Shown in pieces: positions 44,801 to 53,729 of a DNA stretch of 60,000 bases. Positions within the stretch are counted from its first letter, which is position 1. Every line of letters begins with the position of its first letter. The stretch is taken from the NCBI GenBank assembly GCA_914767715.1, contig OU612070.1:2685501-2745500 (forward strand), read 5' to 3'. Under the pieces are notes generated by a model. That model was not told the origin of the DNA, did no database searches, and saw only the letters and a program-made list of their open reading frames with translations. The DNA comes from Membranipora membranacea. Lineage: Eukaryota > Bryozoa > Gymnolaemata > Cheilostomatida > Membraniporidae. Both the position numbers and the translations under genes were made by a program.

Positions 44801-46126
44801 TCCAACCCACAGGTTGAAGAGTTAAAGGGCAACCAAGGTTTCAAACAACTTCTCATTGATGGCCATTGATTAATAGCAGATTGCACCTTCTGCATGGGGA
44901 AAAAGGCAAAATATAATTCGGATGATTATTCAGCCAGAATTCTTGTGAAACATTTCTTCCATCAGGTACTCAAACTCAGCTAAAAGAGAATACCACATAG
45001 CAGTTTCCTGTTCCTGTTATTATTTAGCCTGTGCTCTATAATTATTACAGCAAAGTTTTTGAACCTCCCCTAAACTGAAGTGTTACCCAGCTTAGAGTCA
45101 GCAACTACTTTGAGTTTTGCATCGCGTAATGCGCAAAGCTGATGCTGCCCAGCACATTATTTGCTACCCATTAATGCATTGCTGCGAAACCTTGGTTGCC
45201 CTTTAAACTTTCACAGTCAAAATTGGAGTTGGTCCACTTGCATCTGAAATATGCTGTAAAATTTAAAGTCTTGTTCTTGGAGTTTTAATGTTCCGTCTAA
45301 TTTGGCTCTCATAATGGTATTTGGGAATTTGCACTCACTTAACAATCTTTATTTTGTCAATTTGTTTACAGATGAATGCTCATCAAGTAAGTCAACAGCG
45401 ACGATGCCACCTTCCTCTGGTCAGATTGCTATAATTTCCTCATCTACTGCTGGAGCAGTGGTGTTATGTAGTCTTATAGCTCTAGTAGCATATATAGTGA
45501 AAGTAAGATCACAACCGGAAACAAAAGCTGCTAATGAAAGGTAAGCTTGTCTTCAGGTGATCAACTCTTTTTGCATCGTTATCATTGTTAAACAAGGCAG
45601 CAGACTATCATCAGAGAGTACTTTATCCTATTGGCTCAATATACTAGACTGAATAAGGATTATGGTGAGCCAACAACAACGAGAAAACAAGAAATGTCAT
45701 GAAATGTATAATAGCAAAAAGTCAGTTTGAGTCCACACTGACATCGAGACTACACTATTATCATGTATATCTCTGATCGTTAGAGTTGATTTAGTAAAAG
45801 AACCTGATAAGTAAAAATTGACTCAGGTTGTCACTCAAAATTTCTTGGTATTCCTACTAAGTGAACTAATATAGCCTCTGATAGAAATCAATTGACTTGG
45901 TCGCGTTACAGTCTCAAATAAAACGTTTACAGAAATGTCCTGTATTTTATTCAGTTCCACAGAACCAGATGACATCGAACTACATGGAGTCGGTGCTATT
46001 GCTGTTTATGAGAATCAGGTGAACACACAATACGAAACTGTTGATCCTGTTTACTCCCAGCCAGACATGAATCAGCTGGATAATCATGTATACAGCTTAC
46101 CCCATAACCAGAAGGTAGAACTATAG
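22062..46126 (+). CDS. FTP-FN3 transmembrane receptor, copy B (complete)
   Basis: Exons: 22062-22122, 23920-24171, 24461-24682, 25500-25697, 26179-26376, 27446-27667, 28051-28168, 28561-28763, 29826-29923, 35931-36144, 36459-36565, 36793-36961, 37514-37602, 38876-39083, 39363-39469, 40418-40589, 40861-40949, 41304-41523, 41959-42065, 42259-42424, 42635-42726, 43667-43883, 44076-44191, 44510-44681, 45372-45540, 45955-46126. They sum to 4158 nt, one frame of 1385 residues. Order: signal peptide, FTP1, FTP2, second half of FTP3, nine FN3 domains, one transmembrane helix, tyrosine-rich tail. The first half of FTP3 (near 26798-26978) is damaged and left out; phase 1 on both sides keeps the frame. 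Two introns use GC donors (39470, 40950). The intron before exon 35931 is 6.0 kb because of a nested repeat insertion. Predicted single-pass surface protein; ligand unknown. Confidence 0.85.
23019..23065. repeat. Hairpin with 22-bp arms in intron 1 of copy B
   Basis: GCAAATGTTTGGTATC and its reverse complement GATACCAAACATTTGC flank a GC-rich tip that also pairs (GGCG/CGCC). Similar sequence (CTCCAATTATACTT, then CCCGAG/CCGAG) lies on both sides in direct orientation (about 23000 and 23176). Confidence 0.8.
23285..23435. repeat. Dispersed repeat, copy 1 (intron 1 of copy B)
   Basis: Shares with 53730-53888 the ordered landmarks TTTTATTGTCAAT, CAATCATCTTT, CATGCAGTGACA, AACTTAAGA, AGTAATAAAAATTA and GCTTTGAT-like ends. 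Same orientation, no coding capacity. Probably an old non-autonomous transposon. Confidence 0.65.
23777..23834. repeat. (TA)n microsatellite in intron 1 of copy B
   Basis: Nearly pure TA repeat of about 58 nt, interrupted once by GT, ending about 85 nt before the acceptor of the first FTP exon. Confidence 0.95.
23920..24682 (+). CDS. Copy B: FTP (fucolectin-like) domain 1 (exons 23920-24171, 24461-24682)
   Basis: Classic family opening NIAVNKTATQKSEY, then GLAVDG, the central strand QWWKVDLGAVFYIYRVEMW, and the closing strand TLTEFEVYG. Exons join in phase 1, as in the third domain of copy A. This is the best FTP match in the window. Extracellular, N-terminal; sugar binding is possible but the ligand residues are not verified. 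Confidence 0.9.
25500..26376 (+). CDS. Copy B: FTP-like domain 2 (exons 25500-25697, 26179-26376)
   Basis: More diverged copy: NTNIAKYKTVSTTPQTS opening, MVDGETDSSGSCLH, the central VQWELDLQDTYSIYMIRVV, a CxC-type turn (KGDCG) and the closing ISEIQVYG. The second exon has extra cysteines (TSCNSTE, VYCEH). Equal exon lengths of 198 nt; phase 1 joins. Confidence 0.8.
26798..26978 (+). pseudogene. Copy B: degenerate first-half exon of FTP domain 3
   Basis: From about 26846 it matches copy A exon 588-812 (SSITHTAEAKNQWLKVNL and IVYNRNGACGERL) with an intact GTATGT donor at 26979. The N-terminal third is not recognisable, and a TAG at 26795-26797 blocks the frame. No strong acceptor gives the needed phase; a weak AG at 26866-26867 would. 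The exon is therefore probably skipped or used as a shortened version. Skipping preserves the frame. Confidence 0.65.
27446..27667 (+). CDS. Copy B: second half of FTP domain 3
   Basis: Highly similar to copy A exon 1084-1311 (IQCDDNRQPLTQQ and QLREFEAYGLG), 6 nt shorter by loss of two codons after the TTEQNS region. Intact splice sites in phase 1. If the preceding exon is skipped, this half-domain stands alone behind FTP2. Confidence 0.8.
28051..28763 (+). CDS. Copy B: FN3 domain 1 (exons 28051-28168, 28561-28763)
   Basis: Same exon lengths (118 and 203 nt) and phase 2 join as copy A. Reads VPRVSLTFSNSTDLV, then YEYRVILSHGDF and SLTVPAG. Confidence 0.8.
28232..28412 (+). mobile_element. tRNA-like SINE in the FN3-1 intron (copy B)
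   Basis: Orthologous insertion to 1882-2062. It keeps a clean A-box-like TGGCTCAGTGGG and the body CAGCATGCAAGTGTTGG. Present before the gene duplication. Confidence 0.55.
29826..36144 (+). CDS. Copy B: FN3 domain 2, type A (exons 29826-29923, 35931-36144)
   Basis: Exon lengths (98 and 214 nt) and phases equal those of copy A domain 2. The intron is 6007 nt against 223 nt in copy A because a composite repeat has inserted. The second exon reads ISYRVIVKDLVG and VYSVEITTVNRRG. Confidence 0.8.
30132..30512. repeat. Outer inverted arm, left
   Basis: About 380 nt. Pairs with 35507-35870, e.g. ACACCATTGGGACAAAATGCC here against GGCATTTTGTCCCAATGG there, and GTTCAATTTCGATGATATCT at the inner end with its exact reverse complement. 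Rich in short CATAATGCCA and ATACCA units. Confidence 0.85.
31967..33446. mobile_element. TTAA-flanked element, long copy (family copy 1)
   Basis: Flanked by TTAA (31967-31970 and 33443-33446), with ends AGGGCAACCAAGGTTTCGC and GGTTTCCCT. Its last about 340 nt match the short MITEs at 43122, 44822 and 58727. It carries about 1.1 kb of extra internal DNA without a recognised gene, including an 85-codon frame at 32276-32533. It may be nearer to the parent of the MITEs. Confidence 0.8.
35507..35870. repeat. Outer inverted arm, right
   Basis: Reverse complement of 30132-30512 with scattered differences. Its end lies only 60 nt before the acceptor of exon 35931-36144. Confidence 0.85.
36459..36961 (+). 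CDS. Copy B: FN3 domain 3, type B (exons 36459-36565, 36793-36961)
   Basis: Lengths 107 and 169 nt as in copy A. The second exon keeps the B-type cysteine in SCGYTPG that copy A has changed to Tyr. Single copy of the donor-region unit, without the tandem repeat of copy A. Confidence 0.8.
37082..37106. repeat. Homopolymer of 25 G in a copy B intron
   Basis: G25 directly after CC. The same intron position in copy A (about 5098-5108) is a short interrupted G run. Could form G-quadruplex; length may also be an assembly or sequencing artefact. Confidence 0.9.
37514..39083 (+). CDS. Copy B: FN3 domain 4, type A (exons 37514-37602, 38876-39083)
   Basis: Lengths 89 and 208 nt equal copy A. Reads FETTVNWE, then VNSHCNDVSYDLIVKD and NYTLSLTATNNEG. 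The intron holds the indel-free block at 38486-38799. Confidence 0.85.
38486..38799. other. Intronic block conserved without net indels between the paralogues (copy B)
   Basis: Counterpart of 6541-6854. The open frame 38581-38799 differs from that of copy A at about ten of 72 residues, too many for a strongly constrained peptide, so coding function is doubtful. Confidence 0.5.
39363..40589 (+). CDS. Copy B: chimeric FN3 domain (first half of domain 5, second half of domain 7)
   Basis: Exon 39363-39469 aligns to copy A domain 5 (PKQPTSVTVIELNAT). Exon 40418-40589 aligns to the second exon of domain 7 (FYPGSEVSCDIVAYTSVGPSPP). Both meet in phase 0, so the join makes an intact FN3 module and removes two modules relative to copy A. 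The intron uses a GC donor at 39470. The Cys of domain 5 (ATCVKV) is Tyr here (39410-39412). Confidence 0.8.
40188..40320 (+). pseudogene. Copy B: relic of the second exon of FN3 domain 5
   Basis: After an AG acceptor the text resembles copy A exon 8640-8820 for about 80 nt (FNSSS against FNCSSS, then TNTKTNPAETSADDV), then loses similarity and has no donor in the right place. It contains neither the CEFYPG motif nor the domain end. It appears to be the left edge of the deletion that joined domains 5 and 7. Confidence 0.6.
40861..41523 (+). CDS. Copy B: FN3 domain 8, type A (exons 40861-40949, 41304-41523)
   Basis: Same lengths as copy A domain 8 (89 and 220 nt). The first exon is followed by GCAAGTG where copy A has GTAAGTG, so this is a GC-AG intron. 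The second exon reads TTYHVSLTDKIDTSVV and DLDPFTNYSFVVIASNDEG. Confidence 0.85.
41959..42424 (+). CDS. Copy B: extra FN3 domain, type B (exons 41959-42065, 42259-42424)
   Basis: ANCVSLTWQEPAHSNGIIERYQ, then FNCTDGTD, LCGLYPGTNVTCTIRAKNSAGYSP and LPCQG. A full B-type module with no counterpart between domains 8 and 9 of copy A. Phase 0 inside, phase 1 outside. Confidence 0.85.
42635..43883 (+). CDS. Copy B: extra FN3 domain, type A (exons 42635-42726, 43667-43883)
   Basis: INLTFTWD, then PTYEIGFNKTSDN, EASTEYSIQITAINEEG and TTSELG. Exon lengths (92 and 217 nt) equal those of copy A domain 6, but the sequence is clearly different. The intron carries TTAA MITE copy 2. Confidence 0.85.
43122..43507. 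mobile_element. TTAA MITE, family copy 2
   Basis: TTAA at both ends (43122-43125 and 43504-43507) and terminal inverted repeats AGGGCAACCAAGGTTTC / GAAACCTTGGTTGCCC. About 380 nt, non-coding, in an intron of copy B. TTAA target duplication is the habit of piggyBac-type elements. Confidence 0.9.
44076..44681 (+). CDS. Copy B: FN3 domain 9, type B, membrane-proximal (exons 44076-44191, 44510-44681)
   Basis: Same lengths as copy A (116 and 172 nt). KDCRNCIALIWTQP, then VDCKNMKY, QLCGFNTGTDVTCDIVAYNSAG. Lies between two TTAA MITEs. Confidence 0.85.
44822..45206. mobile_element. TTAA MITE, family copy 3
   Basis: Same family as 43122-43507 but in the opposite orientation, with TTAA at 44822-44825 and 45203-45206. 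In the intron between FN3-9 and the transmembrane exon. Absent from copy A. Confidence 0.9.
45372..45540 (+). CDS. Copy B: transmembrane exon
   Basis: Linker DECSSSKSTATM, a hydrophobic helix around SLIALVAYIV and the stop-transfer KVRSQPETK. Same length as in copy A (169 nt). Ends in phase 2. Confidence 0.85.
45955..46126 (+). CDS. Copy B: cytoplasmic tail exon with tyrosine motifs, and stop
   Basis: Tyrosines at 46007 (VYENQ, a YxN motif of the Grb2-SH2 type), 46031 (TQYETV, exact TxYxxV), 46052 (YSQP) and 46091 (YSLP), the last two of YxxP type. Stop TAG at 46124-46126. Copy A has VYESQ at the first site, so the YxN motif is unique to copy B. Confidence 0.85.
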
Positions 46127-46264
46127 AGGGGGCATGGTTTCCTGAGAAATGCACCCAACTGAATCTTTTGGTTATTGATGTTTGTCATAGTAGATTATAA
46201 TCAGATTTCCCTGAATGTTATGAAAACAAAGCAATCAACTGCAGATCGAAAAATGCAGTCTTGC

Positions 46265-46270
46265 ATTAAA
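46265..46270 (+). terminator. Candidate poly(A) signal ATTAAA of copy B
   Basis: Common variant hexamer 139 nt after the stop, at nearly the same distance as the AATAAA of copy A. Confidence 0.4.
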
Positions 46271-48070
46271 AATGACAGAACAAAGATATAGCTATACAAA
46301 ATATGGTAATACAAATGCCTCCAGCTTATCAGAAGCTAAGGTTTTTGAGCAAGTGATTAGGAAAAGATTTTTTGACAGATCACTCATAATAATTCTGATC
46401 AGATTTCATCAGAGAACTTATCACATCAACAGCTCAATATCATCCTATTCGCTTATGATTAAGGAGTTATCGTATCGCTAATTGATATCTCATCCTTATT
46501 AATGCCTTATGTAATCATTTTGTGTATATTTTCATTGACATAATATACCATATGTTTCATGCGAAATATGAAAGAGCTACAGCTCATACTAGCTGCCAAC
46601 TGTATGGTGGCTGTTTAGTATTTTCAGAGATTGATAGTAAAATTTCCTAAATTCGCCTCCTAACCTGTTAACTGTCACCTTGCTGCCAATCTATTCATAT
46701 AGCCACTGCATAACCACGGCGCAAATCAAACTTTTAGCCCAATTTTTAACAGCCAAATCGTCCTTCACAAAAGCAGCAAAAAGAATTGTTATAAACATTG
46801 TTACATAAAACTACCCGGACACATGAAACTACCGCTGCCTTCGTGTTATCACAATTTTGCAATGAAGATGAATCCCTATTTTGACCTATGATTTTATTTT
46901 CATTTTGTAACCTCATATCAGTTCTACAGACAAACAAGGCAGCAGACCTTTGGTCAAACCATCCTAAAGGGGGCAGCTAAGCCAATGTGCATCACAATTT
47001 CAGATTTGCTCAGATTAATTCGTATTATTGATGGAAAGCTTGAGCTCTATGAGTGCCTAAGACCTGAACACAGGTCAGTTTGAGTTACCTCGGCCAGCCC
47101 CTTCTCAAAGACAAGACAAGGTTTTAACTCAGAATCGATGCATAAAAAGCTGCCAGATATTCAGCTAAATCCAGTTACCAATACAAAGTTATATACTGAT
47201 GGATTATCTCCACAAATAGCCATACTGTGTATTTTGCGACTGATCCATTTATTCATATCAATGCAGTAGCTGCAACTATTGTTTCATTGTCACTGATATA
47301 TTCCTGTTCATATATTTATATCACTGTAGTTGATGGTCGCTATAGGCCATAACACAATGCCTCACTAAAAGCATTCGTTAAATGAAGCTTTAAGAAAATT
47401 CATCTTATAAGGTTCAAAGTGAGCCCAAAAACAGCTATAACGGGCAACAGTGACTGGAGTCATGACTTATAAAAGTAAGGCCTCGCTGACGCTCGCGAGC
47501 CTTGCGTAGCGGTATATGATGTCATAAACATACATTTTGCGTAAATGTCTACCAATAGAAACTTAGGACTCTCTAATTTCATCAAAATTGGATGAAACGA
47601 GTTGTAATTTTGAGGTGGAAAAAGTTGTTTTACTTTAACAGGTCAATATACAAAAATTGTTGAACATTGGTCGGAAAGCCTGATGTAACCTCACACATGG
47701 GTTTTATGATTCCGAACGAATATTGAACGGGTTGGCTTAAATGCCTCATAACACAGCTGCTGGTTTTTTAAGGAGTGTTAATTTTGGGCTTGATTTGAAG
47801 CTGATTAGCTGAAAAAAAGCTTTGATAATTCCAATCTTAATCTCATGGATACTTTAATGGCAATTGGTACAACCAACACTCCTTCACAGGCCTTCTGGTT
47901 ACATGACAAGCTTGTTCTGATGAAGGATATTGTGACAGGGCTTGAATTTCACCTTGTCCCGTAGTGGAGAGACAGTTTTCAGATTCAAATTTTTGTGCGC
48001 AGGTTCAATAATCTTTAAAGTGTAAGATTAAGAGTTTTTGTTTAGCTTTGCCATTCTACGGCCTTAAATC
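46271..48070. other. Downstream region without recognised genes
   Basis: No exon pattern, protein motif or clear repeat family seen. A short CpG-rich stretch lies at about 47480-47515 (CGCTGACGCTCGCGAGC), unlike its AT-rich surroundings. Confidence 0.4.
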
Positions 48071-48747
48071 CTTCACTGCAAGCTGTGGCTGATGGGAACA
48101 GATCAAGTGGTGCAATCAAACTCACTGACTACCTTCCCTGTTCAGGTATTTCGAACATTCAATAAGAAAGGTCTTTCTTTTCCTCTTGATGTCAATTTTT
48201 TTAGATAGGATTAGTAAAGTCAAACCTGCATCACATATTTTTGATAATGATGATGATGATTTCGAGAATTTTTAGAAAGCACAGAAATTGATGGGTAAAC
48301 AACTATTTTTTATCAAAAAGCATGGTAGAATGTTATACAAATACTCCCAATACTATTATCGTTAGACCATTGGACCAATTAATGATGAGTATGGACGTAT
48401 GTATCGTAGATCAAATTAATTAACCTAGATTTTATTCACCTAACATAATAATAATATAATAATAATGATCCAGGAGAAGCCTCACAATGATAAGATTAAC
48501 ATGTAACTCGCTCGTTTATAAGTAATGAGTGGTTATGTAACATATTTGTCTCTAGTATTTCCTAACAGCTTGTACTATGTAGTTTTCAGTCATATCTGGT
48601 CCAGCAACAACAAACCTTGTTATCTAAATAAGCAGATTTTCATGTTGTAGAGCCACTGATCAGTTAGATAACTACACAATTTCAGCAAAGTATTTCAGAT
48701 CTTGGTGACATTGTCTTCGAGACCATCATCAATTGGAAGAAGGTTCA
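48071..48747 (+). pseudogene. Relic of a third FTP-FN3 gene copy (FN3-3 end and FN3-4 start)
   Basis: 48071-48145 matches the last half of exons 4810-4978/36793-36961 (SLQAVADGNRSS, LPCSG), with a GT donor. After a 505-nt intron, 48651-48747 matches exons 5509-5597/37514-37602, but codon 48665-48667 is TAG. The order and phases are the same as in the intact genes. No other exons of this copy were found nearby. Confidence 0.75.
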
Positions 48748-49412
48748 GTAATGATGGTCAGTGAATTTAATGGTTCTGATATGGTTAGTTTTGTAAGACT
48801 GTTGTTACAGCTCCAGACCCTCCTCTGCAGATAGAAATTGTTGTATGATTAGTCAATACATGCAAGTCCACTGCATATAGGAAATGAGTCACATTATAAT
48901 CTAACCAAATTCGCTGTTTAGGGTCTTTGCTGTTCCAATTTGTCCCCATTCTCAGTGGATGAATCTGACTTGTAATTGCATTCTGATTGTAAAATGCAAT
49001 ATTAAAGTTCGTTTGCCATATTCCTAGATTTGTGTATCTGACTGTGTTAATCACACATTTCTGATCCAAAAATCAAATGCAAGAACATAACAGGCCTTTT
49101 CTTGAGTTGATTATCCAAAAAACTTCAGTTTTGTTTTTATGATAAACGCATGTTTATACAAAACCCAATCCAGTGCCTCATATCACTTTTTCAAAAAGTG
49201 TTTTTGAAAAAAATAGAAAAAAACAGCTGAATCACAGTCCTGTGTTCTATCACATATGTGTAGTGAAACCAGATGAGGGTGTGCTATTTATATTTTTTGT
49301 CTGATTTATGCCATGAAAGCTTGAAATTAATTAAAAATTAAAAAACAGCCTACTTTACCCATATATCTCCATCACACTTCAATGAAAATCACTGAGCTTC
49401 AGCTTCAGCTTG

Positions 49413-49600
49413 AAGACAGATTTTTTTTATATATTATCATCTCTTTCACTACTTGGTGGTTCGTACCGCAATTACAACATGTTTTTTGCGCGAGAGGCCT
49501 GAGTTCGAATCTCGGTGAAGACAGATTTTTTTACATTTATCATCTCTTTTACTACTTGGTGGTTTGTACCACAATTATAACATGTTTGTTGTGCTATATT
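49413..49600 (+). repeat. About 104-bp tandem duplication with a tRNA-like B box
   Basis: GAAGACAGATTTTTTT, ATCATCTCTTT and ACTACTTGGTGGTT occur twice in order (from about 49413 and 49517). Between them lies GAGTTCGAATCTC, a perfect Pol III B-box core. Probably a duplicated tRNA-derived SINE piece rather than a tRNA gene. Confidence 0.55.
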
Positions 49601-49873
49601 CTATGGCTGTACACACTGAAAATAATTGAGGGGGGAGTTCTGCCACCTAATAGGTCAACGATACTCAGGTTGTCTTCCTCGTAGGTTGCATGGAAAGGAC
49701 AGCCATTTTAGTTTGCACTTGCAATGACATCGCCAATTGGCCATCCATCGTAAACTCAATCGACAACCTGAGTGTTTATCATCCACATCCCTGAAGTTTT
49801 GTGGCATTTATGATCGCGGCATTTCTAGTTTAATATTCTTAAACCTAGAGAGTAATTAGTAAGCATGGATTGA

Positions 49874-50000
49874 ATGTGTTCTAGTCTCACACCGGTCCCA
49901 ATTAGATTTCCCCAGGGCTCTATTTTAGCACCAACTCTTTTTTTTATTTACATAATTGATCATAATACGAGTCAATATTGCATTTTTATTTCATTACTGA
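49874..50000 (+). pseudogene. Small LINE reverse-transcriptase relic
   Basis: The frame contains FPQGSILAPTLFFIYIID, close to the PQGSxLxPLLFxIYxxD block of non-LTR reverse transcriptases. No further RT blocks follow in frame. Confidence 0.5.
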
Positions 50001-50089
50001 ATATTACCAAGCATCAAGTCATCAATGTAGAGAAGATTGTTGACTTTTGGCCTGACAGAACTTGTATGCTTCAATTGCTTCCCTCAGTG

Positions 50090-50560
50090 TGGTTGACAAA
50101 AGGATAGGTGAAGTCACAAAAAGGAGTTGGGACAATGAGTCTCCTTGGAGCATTCCATAAAATGATGTCATCTCTTTGGGTCATGTAGTATTGTCTTGTA
50201 CACTATGAGATGATCATTTGCCTCTCATGTTTTTTCTTCAGCGGCCATAATGTTCCTCTTCTATGACTGCCTGGGCTTCCAGGTGGCCATAGAGCGTTTA
50301 CACTAGAATCCTAGTTAGTGTTTGCCACATAAGTGGTATACAGGTAATGAGTCTGTGTTTTCTAGATTCATTTCCACCTGCTTGACACTGTTATTCCTTT
50401 TGTCATCCATTTTTGGTTGTATTCCTAGACACTCCTGCAGGAAATTTGCTGTCGTTTTATCAAGACTCTTCAAGTTCTTGATCCAAAATCCTTTGATGCC
50501 GTCTGGTCCTAAGGATTACCAGTTTGGGGCTTTTCCTAGCATTTTCTTTTGTAGTGATGT
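50090..50560 (-). pseudogene. LINE reverse-transcriptase fragment, strongly decayed
   Basis: On the - strand, with several stops, one can read GPDGIKGFWIKNLKSL, then FLQECL, and further a stretch resembling the LLPEEQKG / KDQLLIDKTVLKD region of one non-LTR family (here MAAEEKT, then EANDHLIVYKTILHD). The order agrees with the RT N-terminal region. Stops make it a relic. Confidence 0.5.
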
Positions 50561-50771
50561 CTAGATTGTCCTGCCTCTCAACATGATCTAATTTCCCTTT
50601 ACTCTCTATATCCATCCATCTTTTTGTTATGCCCTGCCTGTTCACTCCAAATGGACTGCCAGAACTTGCTATAATTATATCATTATTGTTATCATCATAT
50701 ACAGTGTGTATCAGGATAATTCTATATTTCACAATTTCAGCTCTCGATATTATGATTCTTATATGAGTCAT

Positions 50772-53729
50772 TCAGCTGTACCGATCATAGCAAACTGTTA
50801 GAATTCAGACGAATGGACGCTGAATTTTCAGTGTGTTAATGGCAGATTTCTTTTATTATTTTTTTAACTTGTGTGTTGCTACTAAGAAATCAAGCTTGCC
50901 ATACTCCTAACTCATTAAATTTGGGAAAAATGATCTCAGTTTATGCAGTATGGCCATCAACTATTCGCATGAAAAGCGTGGCGTTACGCTGCTCTTGACT
51001 AAACATGTATGAAAATAATCATATGATCATAACTTATGATTACCATTAACACAGTTTTAACTATCAGACAGTGTGACCATGGCTCAGGTGTTTGGTCAAG
51101 ACTGCTTGATACCAGATCATAAATGTGCCGTTAGAAACTTCTAGCATAGGGTCATCAATATTCGACCATTTGAGAGCAGAATAAGATGGAATTATCTTTG
51201 TGCATGCAATATGATAAACTGATAGAGTACATAATTTTGCCAGTGATCAGACTTGGGCAATTAAAATATGCCCTCATTTGACCCTATCCACTGGCATCAC
51301 AAGATTTGGCTGTAGAAAATCCCTCATTTTGTTTCTATTTTCAATGAGGCTAATGCAGGCTCAAATCACCCAGTGAAGTTAATGTATAGATTTATCAAGG
51401 GAATAGTGAATTTGGTATAGTGGTGTAGTGGTATAACCTCTGCTTAGTATGTACGAGTGCTCCATTTCAAAACTATAATGTGACTATTTTGCTGCGCCTA
51501 AACAGCACAATTAGTTTGCTTTTGAATAATCTTTAATCATCTAATGGCATTGCTCAGTATTGCTGAGGGGCTAAGCCTGGTTTCATTCCACTTATAATTC
51601 TCTATCTCCTATTTTATTGGGCACTATGTAATACCCACTAATCATATTAAACGCATAATCAAAACTCTTTATTACACCTTGTTCAAAATTACCGGAAGCG
51701 GGCAGCATTTAATTAAACTTGTCTATTTCAGAATTTTATGCTGATACATCCCTCAGTTTGCCAGTTAAAAAGTTACTTAGGCTTATATTCCAGAATACAC
51801 GGAACGCTATCTTCCTGTTTATTTTAACGCAAGGGACAACAATTTGACAGCATTCATATGTGTGGATAGGTTGCATAAATACTATGTCTTAGTTCGACAC
51901 CTCTCAATTGGTCAGTTTAAGAGAAAATTAAATGTTTAATTAAAAGAAAACAGAGGAAGTTAACTCTATTAATTGCCCATATAATCCCATCGTTTTGCCT
52001 TAGTATAGCCTGTTGTGTACTGTTTAATATAAAGACCTCACCATTCGTGCCTTAATATTATAATATATGCACTATACATATATATACCTATACACCTACA
52101 TACTACATATACTGCTCGGTTAAAAAGCCACCATGGCATGCATTCAACCAAATTCTATCGGCTTGCTCCACACAATTTGAATTGGATGGGACTGATTGCC
52201 TCTGACAATCATGTTGAGGATTTGGTAGCTCAACTTCTTGTAGAATCAGTGGTTAAAATGGATTCAATGACACTTGCTGATGTCTGAAGAGTAAAGCAGA
52301 ATCAGAATGAGTCTAATGGGAGCACCATTCCATAAATTTATCCCCCAAAGAAGTTTATAGTATCACCAAGAAATAAAAAAGGAAAAGAAAGATTTCATTC
52401 TGTATGGTAGGCTACAGTAGCACGTATCATAACAAATTTGAGTGGAATCATCAACTCGCTACTTGTTTTGATTAGAAAGTTTTATAATCACATTCAGTCT
52501 CCTTCTATTCATATTATAAAAATTGTTTCCTTACTTGTCATTGAATAATAAGCGCAGGGCCCTAAAAGTTCTCTTGTTCTCAGACTTTTAACCGCTCTGA
52601 CTTATTCTGTAAATACTTTAACCAGAGAAATAGGGTTTATTAATATACTTTTTTTTTACTGGTCAGTTAATACATGATAGCGTGAATGTCTCTTTGAAAT
52701 ATATATAATATATCCGTAGATTTCACCCTCAACCGCTGAGCCGCTGAGTGGGAAAAAAAAGATATCAAGCGGTATTATCTAAACTAGAATACATTGTTGA
52801 CTTTTGAATCTCAATTAAAAAAAACAGTTGCTTGTGCAGAGTTGCTTCCATCACAAACTTAACAAATGATCAATAATAAAACCTCAACTATATATATCAA
52901 ATTTATATCTGTGAAATTTCCAGTTGCATTCCTCACACCCCAGTTGCCCAGACTGGTCACACCCAACACACAAAAAATGTGTACCCATCACAATGTATTA
53001 TTTGTTATTAAAAGACACAATGTCCAGTCATCGTAATCTGGTGCATGAAAACATTAATCACGGCAGCTGTGCAAAAATTAAATCATGCAAAAACTGCATG
53101 CAGTCTTGAGGGGACTTGAGGGCTTTTGAGATGCCACGAGGTGGTATTTGGAGGGTATATTCGAGTCTTGAGAAGCAGTCATGTGGCCTTGTACTTAGAC
53201 TCAGTAAATATCAGTGTTTGAATATTTTACCCTTGAGGCTCCAGTAGCTGATTCCTCCTTTGCCAGCTTCCTTTTTTTCTCTCTAGATTCAGCCCTCTCA
53301 CAAACCAGTCGACTACAAACTTTTATAGCAAGGGTTCTTTGAATGCCAAAAAACAGCTATTTTAGGTACTTTTGAGGTCTTTTTAGGGACTTTTGAGGTG
53401 TTTTTTGGCACTCTTTTGCGTTAAATTCAAGAAAAATGAAGATGCAATGAAAAATTGTGTTGGCCTTTCTTGTGTGCACCATGGTTAATGAAAGCGGCTT
53501 CGTATGTGAGAACTTCCAAAAAAACTTTGTTTGGCCACAATAATGGTTATTTGGACAGCATGTTTGGCGTTATGCAAAGGCAGCGAAAATATTAGCCGTA
53601 TTCGAGAGTCTACTGTCATTGTCTTCTGGACAATATTGAAATGCCTTGTTTTCCAGCTTTGTCTTTTTTTTTAATTTTACAAGAAATTGAAATGGATAAC
53701 CACAGATTGAGTGCAGTCACATCAATATT
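50772..53729. other. Gene-poor AT-rich stretch
   Basis: No gene recognised. A weak A-box-like sequence at about 51420-51440 (TGGTGTAGTGGTATAACC) may be another SINE remnant. TA-rich low-complexity DNA lies at about 52060-52110, and short direct repeats of ACTTTTGAGGT lie at about 53368-53400. Confidence 0.4.

Noticed and set aside
50460-50771. A 103-codon - strand open frame
   Set aside because: In its own frame it matches nothing. The neighbouring frame shows the LINE RT motif, so this frame is a shadow.
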